Of a stretch of DNA of 64,000 nt, positions 1 to 8,216 are shown piece after piece. Made by a program: the position numbers and the translations under genes. The notes under the pieces were generated by a model. The model was not told the origin of the DNA, did no database searches, and worked only from the letters and a program-made list of their open reading frames with translations. Source of the stretch: an uncultured Blautia sp. (lineage in GTDB: Bacteria > Bacillota > Clostridia > Lachnospirales > Lachnospiraceae); the NCBI GenBank assembly GCA_934371915.1, contig CAKROE010000003.1:1-64000 (forward strand), given 5' to 3'. Numbering within the stretch: the stretch's first letter is position 1; each line of letters opens with the position of its first letter.

Positions 1-1834
1 TGTATAATTTCATCTGTTTTGCCGGAACTTTGACTTTTGCAGTCTTATAGGTACCTGTAAAAGCTTTTGATCCGATCGTATTCTTTTTCAGACTGGTAGT
101 TTTGATTGTTATGTTTCTGAGCTTTTTGCAGTTATAAAATGCCTGCTTTCCGATTTTTCTTACATTACGTCCGATCGTTACGGATTTAAGAGTCTTATTA
201 TTTTTGAATGCTCTCGCAGAAATGCTTACCACCTTACAGGAAACACCCTTAACCATAATTGTATCCGGAATCTTAACACTGCTGCTCTTACGTACAGGTT
301 TCTTGTATTCTACGGACTTTCCGTCTGCCAGCACTTTATATACTCCATTTGCAGAAGAATCACTGACTGTTGTTCCCGGAGCAACCGTTGTTTTTGTTGT
401 TGTCTGCTGTGGTTTCTGTGGTTTCTGTGGATTCTGTGGATTCTGTGGATCCTGCGGGTTCTGTGGATTCTGTGGTTTCTGCGGTTCCTGTGGTTTCTGC
501 GATTCTTCAGGCTCTTTTGCCGGAAGTTTTGCAAGAACTTCTGTTTTTGTTGCTCTGCAGACAGTGCAGGTATATGTTTTTAATCCTTCCGCTGTCTCTG
601 TCGGCTGAACACTTATTTTGCCTTCATCCCAGGTATGCGCTGTTTTTGCAATTGTACTTCCTGCTGCGACACCCTGATTACAAAGTCTGCAATAAGTATC
701 TCCTGTGTATCCCTCTTTGGAACAAGTCGGACTCTTTGCGCCTAACAGATATGTATTTTTGTGAGGGCAGGCAATGTTTACGTTATACGGGCCAAATACT
801 ACATCATTTCCGGCTCCACGGTTTCTGAGATACAGATAAACTGTCTGTGTGCCGACCAGATTGCCACAATCAAAGCTCATATTATACCCATGATTATTGC
901 CGACACCCTGATAAACATCATTGACATCATCCCTTCTGGCATCAGAAGTAGCACTGCCTACTTTCGTTCCGGTTCCTGCAGGCCCTCCTACATAAACGTC
1001 CATCTGGCACTTCTCATTCGGCGTATCATAATCAAAGCCCCATCCAACGATCTCTACTCTGCCTGCTGTATGTGATGTAACACTTTCTATATGTCCAACC
1101 GGATTAAGCTCAGATTTCAGATAATCTCCATATGCATAACCTGTGATTCCATTGAAAATTACTTTCTTCCATTTTCCTACATTTCCGGACCCAAATACCT
1201 TGCATACTGCATTTTCCGGAATCACGGTCAGCTGTTTCGCTCCACTATCCGTAGACGCCGCTGTCGCATTCAAGCTAAGGCTGCCGTCTGTACCTTCAAC
1301 CTTCGCATAATATGTATAATTTGAATCGGATGGAGTAGATGGGCTGGCAGAGCTGTCATTAATGGCATATGGTGCCGAATACACTTTCTTAATTGTAATG
1401 CTGTTCAGATTAAGTGTACGTCCCCAGCAGACTCTGCCCTTTTTTCCATTATGAATGCAGTAAGCATTACCCTCGCCTACTGTAACAGTATTACCACTTC
1501 TTCCGATAACCCAGACATTATGTGACTCTACACCTGTCGCTGAATACCAGATAATATCTCCGGCCTTAACCTGGCTTTTGTCCGTATGATAAGGTACCTT
1601 TTTGAACGACAGCCCATAATACATGTTAAATACCATCCCGGCAAAAGCAACACACTGTTTAGTACCCTCGTAGACATAGTTGTTATTCCAGGCACTTCCA
1701 TCTGGATAAGTGTTTTTTATTGCTGCAACTGTTGTATTTCCAGCTGCTACATTCTCTGGTGTTATCACCAGAATATTGACCAGTATCAAACAGAGCAATA
1801 CCGGCCAGATTACTGTTTTTTTCATCTTTTTCAT
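1..1834 (-). CDS. Secreted CHAP-like amidase with SH3, zinc-ribbon-like and LRR domains (3'-truncated)
   Basis: The reading frame is open from an ATG at 1834 (AGGAGG seven bases upstream) to the window edge, so the C-terminus is missing. About 610 residues are visible: a signal peptide (MKKMKK then a hydrophobic stretch to about residue 25); an NlpC/CHAP-like domain with candidate nucleophile C61 (GTKQCVAFAG) and H105 (VESHNVWVIG); a bacterial SH3-like segment near residues 170-220; a Gly/Asp-rich beta domain; a segment with paired Cys motifs (CRLC, CTVC); a Pro-Gln-Asn/Lys linker; then BspA-type leucine-rich repeats (KIGKQAFYNCKKL). Known families suggest wall-peptide or surface-protein cleavage outside the cell. 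The substrate is unknown, and the catalytic assignment is inferred from motif spacing only. Confidence 0.75.
   Translation of the reverse strand, partial: MKKMKKTVIWPVLLCLILVNILVITPENVAAGNTTVAAIKNTYPDGSAWNNNYVYEGTKQCVAFAGMVFNMYYGLSFKKVPYHTDKSQVKAGDIIWYSATGVESHNVWVIGRSGNTVTVGEGNAYCIHNGKKGRVCWGRTLNLNSITIKKVYSAPYAINDSSASPSTPSDSNYTYYAKVEGTDGSLSLNATAASTDSGAKQLTVIPENAVCKVFGSGNVGKWKKVIFNGITGYAYGDYLKSELNPVGHIESVTSHTAGRVEIVGWGFDYDTPNEKCQMDVYVGGPAGTGTKVGSATSDARRDDVNDVYQGVGNNHGYNMSFDCGNLVGTQTVYLYLRNRGAGNDVVFGPYNVNIACPHKNTYLLGAKSPTCSKEGYTGDTYCRLCNQGVAAGSTIAKTAHTWDEGKISVQPTETAEGLKTYTCTVCRATKTEVLAKLPAKEPEESQKPQEPQKPQNPQNPQDPQNPQNPQKPQKPQQTTTKTTVAPGTTVSDSSANGVYKVLADGKSVEYKKPVRKSSSVKIPDTIMVKGVSCKVVSISARAFKNNKTLKSVTIGRNVRKIGKQAFYNCKKLRNITIKTTSLKKNTIGSKAFTGTYKTAKVKVPAKQMKLY
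412..503. repeat. Nine-base tandem repeats encoding a PQ(N/K/D/E) linker
   Basis: About ten degenerate copies of a nine-base unit (ttctgtgga on the plus strand) run through the minus-strand gene and encode a Pro-Gln-Asn/Lys/Asp/Glu tripeptide repeat. The repeat sits between the Cys-motif segment and the leucine-rich repeats, so it is most likely a flexible or wall-spanning spacer. Copy number could vary by slippage. Confidence 0.8.
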
Positions 1835-1941
1835 ACCTTTTCCTCCTGGCTAATATAATATGTTTTCAGTATATCATGCCGGTTTTTTCATGTCTATAAA
1901 CAGGCGTATTTTCGATAGTTTTTCGTAGTTTTTATACCTGC

Positions 1942-1984
1942 AAAAAAGGTACCATCCGGTGTTTGTTTTTCACCAGATGATACC
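1942..1984 (-). terminator. Intrinsic terminator after malQ
   Basis: A 14-bp stem with G-U pairs (GGTATCATCTGGTG against CACCGGATGGTACC on the minus strand) encloses an A-rich loop and is followed by TTTTTT on that strand. It starts about 26 bases past the malQ stop codon. Confidence 0.8.
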
Positions 1985-2009
1985 TTTCATATAGTTTATT
2001 ATATTTTTC

Positions 2010-3509
2010 TTATAATCTTCCGTAACGCCCTGCAAGTTCCAGCATTTCTTCCTGCAGTTCTTTCGAAAACTGTCCCTCTTTCAGCCTCCATTTCCAGTTC
2101 TTTCCAAGTGTGGACGGCTGATTCATTCGTGCGGAATTATCAAGTCCCAGATAGTCCTGCATCGGTACGATGCAAAGATCAGCTACGCTCTGCATCACAA
2201 GGCAGATCAGATCGTCGCAAAGTTCTTTTCCGGAATCGTGGAAATTGTTCAGGTATTTACGAACCTGTCTGCGCTCCTGTGGTGTAATATTACCAAGCCA
2301 TGATACCAGAGTCTCATTGTCATGAGTTCCTGTATAAACCACGCAGTTTCTCGGATAGTTATGCGGCAGATAATCGCTTGCATTACCCGTATCACGCTCG
2401 TCAAATGCAAATTCGATGACCTTCATATTCGGGTAGCCGCTTTCTTCGACCAGTCTCTTAACCGTGTCGGTCATATAGCCGAGATCTTCTGCAATGATCT
2501 CACGATGTCCGAGCTTTTCTGAAATCGTGCGGAACAGCTCGATTCCCGGACCTTTTTCCCACCAACCGTTTTCTGCTGTCTTATCACCATACGGGATTGC
2601 ATAATATTCATCAAATCCGCGGAAATGGTCGATTCGCACTACATCATACAGGCGGAAACAGTTTGCGATTCGTTTTACCCACCATTCATATCCGGAATTG
2701 CGATGCACCTCCCAGTTATACAGTGGATTTCCCCAGAGCTGTCCTGTTGCGGAAAATCCGTCCGGCGGGCATCCCGCTACCTGTGTCGGGCAGTTTTTCT
2801 CATCAAGTTTAAAGAGCCACGGACTTGCCCATGTATCAGCACTGTCCATTGCCACATAGATCGGGATATCACCAATGATCTGGATCCCTTTTTCATTTGC
2901 ATAAGCTTTCAGTTTCATCCACTGCTGGCGGAATTTGAACTGCATGTACTCCTGAAATTCGATTTCAAAATACATTTCTTCTCTGTAATAATCGAGTGCA
3001 TTCTGCCAGCGAAGACGGATGTCCTCAGCCCATTCACTCCACGGAATACCGCCGAAGCGTTTCTTCACAGCCATAAAAAGTGCATAGTCTTTCAGCCACC
3101 ATGCCTCTTCTTCCTGAAATCTGCGGAATTCCGAATCTATGTATACATTGCTGCGTTCATATGCCTTGCGAAGCAAAATCATACGTCCTTCATATAATTT
3201 TGCGTAATCTACGCTTGTCGCATCTGTTCCGAAATCCACGCTCTCACATTCTTTTTTTGTCAGGACACCTTCTTTTATCAGTTCTTCCAGACTGATAAAA
3301 TACGGATTACCTGCAAATGTGGAAAATGACTGATACGGAGAATCACCATAGCTTGTCGGCCCAAGCGGCAGGATCTGCCAGTAACTTTGTCCCGCCTCTT
3401 TCAGCGCATCCACAAACTCATATGCTTTTTTGTCAAAGCAGCCGATTCCATATTTTGACGGCAGACTGCTGACCGGAAGCAGCACACCGCATTTTCTTTT
3501 CTTTGCCAT
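2010..3509 (-). CDS. malQ: 4-alpha-glucanotransferase (amylomaltase)
   Basis: This 499-aa protein is the usual length for MalQ (GH77), which transfers maltooligosaccharide units in the cytoplasm during maltodextrin or glycogen use. Family signatures are clear: an N-terminal GVLLPVSSLPSKYGIGCF segment, WQILPLGPTSYGDSPYQSFS, IGDIPIYVAMDSADTWA, VRIDHFRGFDEYYAIP (nucleophile Asp in the RIDHFRG motif), IIAEDLGYMT (acid/base Glu) and TGTHDNET. The start chosen is the ATG at 3509, with GGAGG seven bases upstream; an in-frame codon at 3563 lacks a ribosome site. It lies 158 bases after the mutarotase gene and is followed by its own terminator, so it may be the last gene of the sugar block or separately expressed. 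Confidence 0.95.
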   Translation of the reverse strand: MAKKRKCGVLLPVSSLPSKYGIGCFDKKAYEFVDALKEAGQSYWQILPLGPTSYGDSPYQSFSTFAGNPYFISLEELIKEGVLTKKECESVDFGTDATSVDYAKLYEGRMILLRKAYERSNVYIDSEFRRFQEEEAWWLKDYALFMAVKKRFGGIPWSEWAEDIRLRWQNALDYYREEMYFEIEFQEYMQFKFRQQWMKLKAYANEKGIQIIGDIPIYVAMDSADTWASPWLFKLDEKNCPTQVAGCPPDGFSATGQLWGNPLYNWEVHRNSGYEWWVKRIANCFRLYDVVRIDHFRGFDEYYAIPYGDKTAENGWWEKGPGIELFRTISEKLGHREIIAEDLGYMTDTVKRLVEESGYPNMKVIEFAFDERDTGNASDYLPHNYPRNCVVYTGTHDNETLVSWLGNITPQERRQVRKYLNNFHDSGKELCDDLICLVMQSVADLCIVPMQDYLGLDNSARMNQPSTLGKNWKWRLKEGQFSKELQEEMLELAGRYGRL

Positions 3510-3667
3510 TCTCATTCCTCCCATATGTTTTTTGTAAACACGGAAAACCAGGCGATGTTTCACGCCCGGTAATCCTACATTATCCGTTATAGCTATTTTG
3601 TCATATCGGAAGGTAACTCGTCAATGTTCATAATCGAGGGTTTATGTTAAATTTTGAAGATTTCCTC

Positions 3668-3979
3668 TTAATCCAGATGAAAAACCGGATGAAGATCCTT
3701 GCATACCGGACTGTTATCCGGATTAGTTTCCATAATATCTGCCATGAAATCCCACCATTTACGGTTTATCTCTGTATCTGCACTCTTACTCCATTTTTTT
3801 TCATCTTCTATTTCTATATATCCGAACAATGTGAGTGTTTCTTTATCCAGAAAAATGGAATAGTTTTTTCCGCCATATTCATGTATCATGTCTTTCATTT
3901 CCGGCCAGAGCAGATTATGACGTCTCTCGTATTCCTCTTCCTGTCCTTCATACAATTTCATTGTAAATGCTTTGAGCAT
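3668..3979 (-). CDS. rhaM: L-rhamnose mutarotase
   Basis: The 103-aa product matches RhaM in length and features: MLKAFTMKLYEGQEEEYERRHNLLWPEM at the N-terminus, the NYSIFLD strand and a WW dipeptide (RKWWDFMADIM). RhaM interconverts alpha and beta anomers of L-rhamnose or related 6-deoxy sugars in the cytoplasm. The ATG at 3979 is preceded by AGGAGGT at good spacing; the longer upstream frame has no ribosome site and would add 39 unlikely residues. It follows the sugar-binding protein gene by 146 bases with a hairpin between them. The isomerase upstream is AraA-like and not RhaA, so the true substrate may be another 6-deoxy or pentose sugar. Confidence 0.85.
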   Translation of the reverse strand: MLKAFTMKLYEGQEEEYERRHNLLWPEMKDMIHEYGGKNYSIFLDKETLTLFGYIEIEDEKKWSKSADTEINRKWWDFMADIMETNPDNSPVCKDLHPVFHLD

Positions 3980-4056
3980 ATCCGTACCTCCTGCATTTTC
4001 CACCATACAGAGAACCTGCCACTGGCAGCTTCTCTCGCATACTTTGGCATAAAGTT

Positions 4057-4089
4057 CAGGACTGCCGTAGTAGCAGTACAGCAGTCCTG
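4057..4089 (-). promoter_or_regulatory. Intercistronic hairpin between sugar-binding protein and rhaM
   Basis: A perfect 9-bp stem (CAGGACTGC/GCAGTCCTG) with a 15-base loop lies between the two genes. No T-run follows it on the minus strand, so it looks more like an mRNA-stabilising or attenuating element than a full terminator. Confidence 0.55.
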
Positions 4090-4125
4090 TTTCCAAGGGT
4101 TATTTAAATTGTAATTAGCGCCTGA

Positions 4126-5148
4126 TTAATAAACATCTTTCCATTCATCGATATTGGATGGATCAAATTTGAACGGAGAACCAAGAATAACTTCTGTACC
4201 GCCGTCAGATGCCTCTGTAACTTCATACTCACCGAGATCTCCTGCTGTAAATTTATCACCTGCTGCACCTGTAATCTCTTCATTTACAAGAGCGATGGAT
4301 GTGTATGCACCCAGACGTCCTACATCTTCCGGATTCCACAGGAACATATACGGGCAGGAATGTGCATCATCATCACCAATGTACTCTGACATTTCAGAAG
4401 GAAGTCCGAGACCTGTCAGTTTGCAGGAAGAACCATTATCCTGAAGAACTTTTGCAGCTGCTGCAATACCTACAGTTGTCGGTGCGCAGATAACTTTCAG
4501 ATCCGGATATGTCTGCAGTAATGCCTGTGTAACATCTGTAGATTTCTGAGGTTCATCATCTCCATATGCCACTTCTACAAGCTCCAGTTTACTGTATTTG
4601 TCATCTTTCATAACTTCTTTCATTGCATCGATCCATGCATTCTGATTTGTTGCCTGAGATGTCGCAGACACGATTGCCCACTGACCTTCTCCTCCGGAAA
4701 TGTCCAGAACTGCATCCATCAGTGCTTCACCGATTTCTTTTACACCAGCCTGATTTACAAATGTCATACGACTGTCCGGGTTGACTTTAGCATCAAGACA
4801 GGAAACTTTGATGCCTTCATTCATAGCATCTTCCAGTGCTGCCTGAAGTGCATTCTCATCATTTCCTGCAATACAGATTCCATCAACCTGCTGTGAAATC
4901 AGTGACTGGATTACGGAAATCTGTGCATCGGCAGTTGCTGTTTCTGGGTGTTTTATGATTGCTGTGCCACCTTCTGCCTCGATAATTTCCTTAAATCCCT
5001 GTGCCTCTTTTTCATTGTACGGATTACCGGCTGCTTTTGTAACAATTGCAAATGTCTTTCCTTCTGCAGCCCCCGCTGCCATTACAGGTGATACGGTTCC
5101 GAGAACCATTGCTCCGCAGAGAAGCGCACTGATCACTTTTTTATTCAT
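4126..5148 (-). CDS. Sugar ABC transporter substrate-binding protein (rhamnose/AI-2 type)
   Basis: This 340-aa type-1 periplasmic-binding-fold protein resembles the rhamnose/autoinducer-2 binding subgroup (FAIVTKAAGNPYNEKEAQGFKEII, QVDGICIAGNDENALQAAL, WNPEDVGRLGAYTSIAL). It has an N-terminal signal sequence ending near VMAAGAAEG. There is no convincing lipobox (the only early Cys is in SALLCGAM), which is unusual for a Gram-positive binding protein. It sits between the isomerase (59 bases upstream) and rhaM. No permease or ATPase accompanies it, so it must borrow a transport core, perhaps the RbsAC-like pair at 12847-15329, or that core is elsewhere. Confidence 0.85.
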   Translation of the reverse strand: MNKKVISALLCGAMVLGTVSPVMAAGAAEGKTFAIVTKAAGNPYNEKEAQGFKEIIEAEGGTAIIKHPETATADAQISVIQSLISQQVDGICIAGNDENALQAALEDAMNEGIKVSCLDAKVNPDSRMTFVNQAGVKEIGEALMDAVLDISGGEGQWAIVSATSQATNQNAWIDAMKEVMKDDKYSKLELVEVAYGDDEPQKSTDVTQALLQTYPDLKVICAPTTVGIAAAAKVLQDNGSSCKLTGLGLPSEMSEYIGDDDAHSCPYMFLWNPEDVGRLGAYTSIALVNEEITGAAGDKFTAGDLGEYEVTEASDGGTEVILGSPFKFDPSNIDEWKDVY

Positions 5149-5207
5149 TTCTTCTTCCTCCTTTAAAGTGAAATTATATACTTAAACACGCTCGTGTAAG
5201 TATTTCT

Positions 5208-6707
5208 TTAATATATTGCATACGGAATATCCATAAGTTCCGCTATTTTCTTAAAAAGTCCTGCATTGTGTCCGACTGATAAAGCCAGATGATGTGTTGG
5301 TGCTTCCGCAAACCACCGGTCCATATATTCTGCCGGTTTCTGACTGAATCGAATATGTGTCGATGTATTTCCATTTAACAAAATCGGAGCATCGATTGCC
5401 TCACCTTCGCTGATATTAAATTTCAGCCTGCCATCTCCGGTCTGTGTCACACCAAGAGTCGTAACTGCTCCCGGTCTTACTTTCGCTTCAACAGATACTC
5501 CACTTCCTCGTTTTCCATGGTATACACCCATTCCACGCAGGATTGGTTTTCCGTTGGAAATTGCAAAGTGGAACGGTCCATCGTGTCCGAGGATCATCGT
5601 ATCCCGGTTGAAATCTGCCGCAACTATTTCACAGAAGCTTCCACCCGTCCCGCAGATGTCTGCAATCTTCATTGCCAGTGCGGTTTTGATATCGCCTTCA
5701 CCGGCACAGGCAATGCCCTGTGCATTTAACAGTGAAAATCCTACAATAAATCCACTCTGGACTTCTTCCAGATAATCATCTCTTCCATGATAATAATAAG
5801 AAACACTGTCCAGATCTCTGTCACGCACCATTTTTTCCTGTGCGATTGCAACCTTCGCTGACCATGTAAGCTGCTCTTCTGTAGGTTTTTTTGCAATCGG
5901 ATCTGATGGCGAATCTCCTGAAATTTCAAAGAAATCCTGTATCTCTTTCAGTTTGTCGCGTACTTCTGCATCTGTAACCGTTTTGAGATATGCATCAAGA
6001 TCGCTCATTTCCAGAACTTCTATGTCCATTCCCGTCTGTGCCTGCAGCATCGTGAAATCGCTGTACATATCCAGCATTCCACTGTAATATCCTCCCAGAA
6101 AGCCAAATCTCGCCCATCTGAGATTTCGTTTTACAGCGGCCGCCCTGCACCATTCTTCAATCTGTTTCCATGCTCTGACTGCTTCCGGTCTTTCACAGGT
6201 TACTTCATCTGCCTTTGCAAAATCAGGTGTTTCTGTAAGACCAAGAAGTCCGTTTACTGCACGGAATGGAATTCCCGAACGATTAAAGGCATTGGAAATT
6301 TCCGGAATGGAACATCCGACACACTGTGCCAGCCATCGGTCTGTGCCGGTAGTATCATATGCCATTTCCGCAGTTGGCTGCAGATTTAATATAATAACAG
6401 GCGCATTGTTGATCTGATGAACCGGAAGTACTGTTGCACTTGCGTAATAGGTTGCCGCATGTGAGAATACAATATCAACATTATTCTTATTGAAAAATTC
6501 ACCTGCTTCGCGGCCTTTTTCCTCTGTATCTACCATTCCGAAATTGAACACTTCGCCCCATTCGCTGAGTCTTTTCTCAATAAATCTGTTATACCCCATG
6601 AGGCAGTCATACAATCCTTCAAACTGTCCCCAATATGTATTTAATCCCGCACTGTAAAGTCCGATACGTGCTTTTTTCGGTGGTTTGATTTTTGTCAATC
6701 CGCTCAT
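5208..6707 (-). CDS. L-arabinose/L-fucose isomerase-family protein
   Basis: A 499-aa ketol isomerase of the AraA/FucI superfamily. Four AraA-type metal positions can be matched: E337 in GEGDIKTA, E360 in GGSFCEI, H375 in LGHDGP, and a C-terminal HH pair at about 472-473 (H480 also nearby). The overall sequence is divergent from classic AraA. It would convert an aldose to a ketose in the cytoplasm. The neighbouring rhamnose-type mutarotase and sugar-binding protein, and the divergent AraC regulator, make a 6-deoxyhexose or pentose the likely substrate. No kinase or aldolase lies in the window, so the pathway is incomplete here. The assignment to a specific sugar is inference. Confidence 0.8.
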   Translation of the reverse strand: MSGLTKIKPPKKARIGLYSAGLNTYWGQFEGLYDCLMGYNRFIEKRLSEWGEVFNFGMVDTEEKGREAGEFFNKNNVDIVFSHAATYYASATVLPVHQINNAPVIILNLQPTAEMAYDTTGTDRWLAQCVGCSIPEISNAFNRSGIPFRAVNGLLGLTETPDFAKADEVTCERPEAVRAWKQIEEWCRAAAVKRNLRWARFGFLGGYYSGMLDMYSDFTMLQAQTGMDIEVLEMSDLDAYLKTVTDAEVRDKLKEIQDFFEISGDSPSDPIAKKPTEEQLTWSAKVAIAQEKMVRDRDLDSVSYYYHGRDDYLEEVQSGFIVGFSLLNAQGIACAGEGDIKTALAMKIADICGTGGSFCEIVAADFNRDTMILGHDGPFHFAISNGKPILRGMGVYHGKRGSGVSVEAKVRPGAVTTLGVTQTGDGRLKFNISEGEAIDAPILLNGNTSTHIRFSQKPAEYMDRWFAEAPTHHLALSVGHNAGLFKKIAELMDIPYAIY

Positions 6708-6791
6708 TTCGCATACTCCTTATATGAATATCTTGTTCTCAATTTATCTTGTTTCTTTTTGTTTACATGCTTATTATAAGCTGATATAATC

Positions 6792-6808
6792 TAAACTACA
6801 TTAGTTTA
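6792..6808. promoter_or_regulatory. Candidate operator palindrome between isomerase operon and AraC gene
   Basis: A perfect inverted repeat, TAAACTA-CAT-TAGTTTA, lies in the 149-base divergent intergenic region, 49 bases before the AraC start and 85 bases before the isomerase start. The position suits a regulator site controlling both genes. Confidence 0.5.
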
Positions 6809-6856
6809 TATTGGCACAAAATATCAATATCTTGCTATTTGTTTGAAGGAGTTTTT

Positions 6857-7771
6857 ATGCAAAATATATCGACTCATAAATATATGGAAAAGCTGGATCT
6901 GACCTGGAGCGATGACTCGATTCGTTTTATTAATACAGCCTCGCCCAGAGCGCGTCAGACTTTTTTCTATGTGCAGGAAGTGGGGGATTTCTGTACTTCC
7001 TCCCCCTATTTCACCGAAAGAGAAAACCTGAACAGTTTCCTTATCATCTACACACTTCGTGGTAAGGGATTACTGAAATATCACGGCAGTCAGTATTCCC
7101 TGCATCCGGGAACCACCGCATACATAAACTGCATGGAACACCATCACTATGAATGTCTGCAAAACCAGAACTGGGAATTTCTGTGGCTTCATTTTAATGG
7201 CCCCTCCGCACTCGGCTACTATGAAGAATTTATGCGGAATAATTTTCATATTCTGAATTCTCTTGATCCTTTTTTTATGGAAAGTACCATGCGCAGAATC
7301 CTTTCTATTACGCAGCGAAAAGATATTCATTCAGAAATACTCTCGTCATGTCTGATTACCGATATACTGACGCGTATTCTGATTGAAAATGACACTGAAA
7401 ATCTCAGTCTGGGTTTTATGCCTGCATACCTGAAAACAGTTTTAAAGGAAATTGATCAGCATTTTCAGGAACCCTTATCTCTTGAGTCCCTCGCCATCAC
7501 AGCAGGTGTCAGCAAATATCACCTTGCCCGCGAATTCAAAAAATACCTCGGTATGCCACCTAATGAATATCTGATTGTCACCCGTCTGAATCATTCTAAA
7601 ACCCTTTTAAAATATGAAGACCTTACGATCGAAGAAATTGCATATTCCTGTGGCTTCCATCAGGTAAGTCATTACATCAATCTCTTCAAAAAGCATGAAG
7701 GATGTACTCCCTTAAAATTCCGCAGAGAATGGCACAGCAACGAGGCTATCAAGCCTCCCGATGCACAGTAA
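6857..7771 (+). CDS. AraC-family transcriptional regulator
   Basis: A 304-aa regulator with an N-terminal cupin sensor domain (YTLRGKGLLKYHGSQYSLHPG, CMEHHHYECLQ) and a C-terminal double helix-turn-helix (SLESLAITAGVSKYHLAREFKKYLGMPPNEYL and EIAYSCGFHQVSHYINLFKKHEGCTPLKFR). The ATG at 6857 has AAGGAG at good spacing; an upstream in-frame codon at 6839 is not needed. It is transcribed away from the isomerase/binding-protein/mutarotase genes and most likely activates them in response to their sugar. The shared intergenic palindrome at 6792 is a candidate site. Confidence 0.9.
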   Translation: MQNISTHKYMEKLDLTWSDDSIRFINTASPRARQTFFYVQEVGDFCTSSPYFTERENLNSFLIIYTLRGKGLLKYHGSQYSLHPGTTAYINCMEHHHYECLQNQNWEFLWLHFNGPSALGYYEEFMRNNFHILNSLDPFFMESTMRRILSITQRKDIHSEILSSCLITDILTRILIENDTENLSLGFMPAYLKTVLKEIDQHFQEPLSLESLAITAGVSKYHLAREFKKYLGMPPNEYLIVTRLNHSKTLLKYEDLTIEEIAYSCGFHQVSHYINLFKKHEGCTPLKFRREWHSNEAIKPPDAQ

Positions 7772-7847
7772 GGAAGCCCCCGGACACCATATCTTCCGCC
7801 AGTAAAGAAATATCAAAATCTGTTTACAGCCAGATGTATAAAAAAGG

Positions 7848-7913
7848 AACCTCCTGTATACATTAACTTTAAGGTTTTCCGTAAATCTTAAAATCAATAT
7901 ATACACGGAGGTT
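7848..7913 (+). promoter_or_regulatory. Hairpin that would hide the ribosome site of the 67-aa gene
   Basis: AACCTCCTGTATA (7848-7860) can pair with TATACACGGAGGTT (7900-7913), burying the GGAGG of the next gene. A nested stem, TTTAAG/CTTAAA (7868-7873, 7887-7892), lies inside. There is no T-run, so it fits translational control (RNA thermometer or ligand switch) better than termination. This is inferred from base pairing only. Confidence 0.5.
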
Positions 7914-7917
7914 TGTT

Positions 7918-8121
7918 ATGAAAAAAAATGCTCATTCAAAATCTGACAGCTCTGCAAATCAGGAGGTCATTGACTCTTATGATTTTATGTCAAATGCCGC
8001 ATCCTCTCAGGACTGTACCGGACTGATCCCGGCAGGACCAGTGGATGAAGAAGAACTGAAATCTTATGAAGCTGTATATCATTACCAGCCACCAAAAGTC
8101 GGCATAAAGAAGTCCGAATGA
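7918..8121 (+). CDS. Small acidic protein of unknown function
   Basis: A 67-aa ORF with a good ribosome site (GGAGG, seven bases before the ATG). The product is hydrophilic with no membrane segment or signal peptide. It carries SYDFMSNAASSQDCTGLIP and a SYEAVYHYQPP motif near the C-terminus, which look like conserved blocks and not random sequence. I recall similar short DCTGLIP-containing proteins in Lachnospiraceae but cannot name a function. It stands alone between the AraC gene and a convergent binding-protein gene. Its start region is covered by the 7848-7913 hairpin, suggesting translational regulation. Confidence 0.6.
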   Translation: MKKNAHSKSDSSANQEVIDSYDFMSNAASSQDCTGLIPAGPVDEEELKSYEAVYHYQPPKVGIKKSE

Positions 8122-8216
8122 TTTCTGATTTTCTCTGTCCTGAAAAAAATCTACTTTATTAAAAAAGTATCCTCTCCGTATTGGAATCATCTTATCTCGA
8201 CCACAAAAGAATAAAC

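Noticed and set aside
412-503. Short regular repeats resembling a CRISPR array
   Set aside because: Units are 9 bases, in frame, without spacers, and lie inside a coding region.
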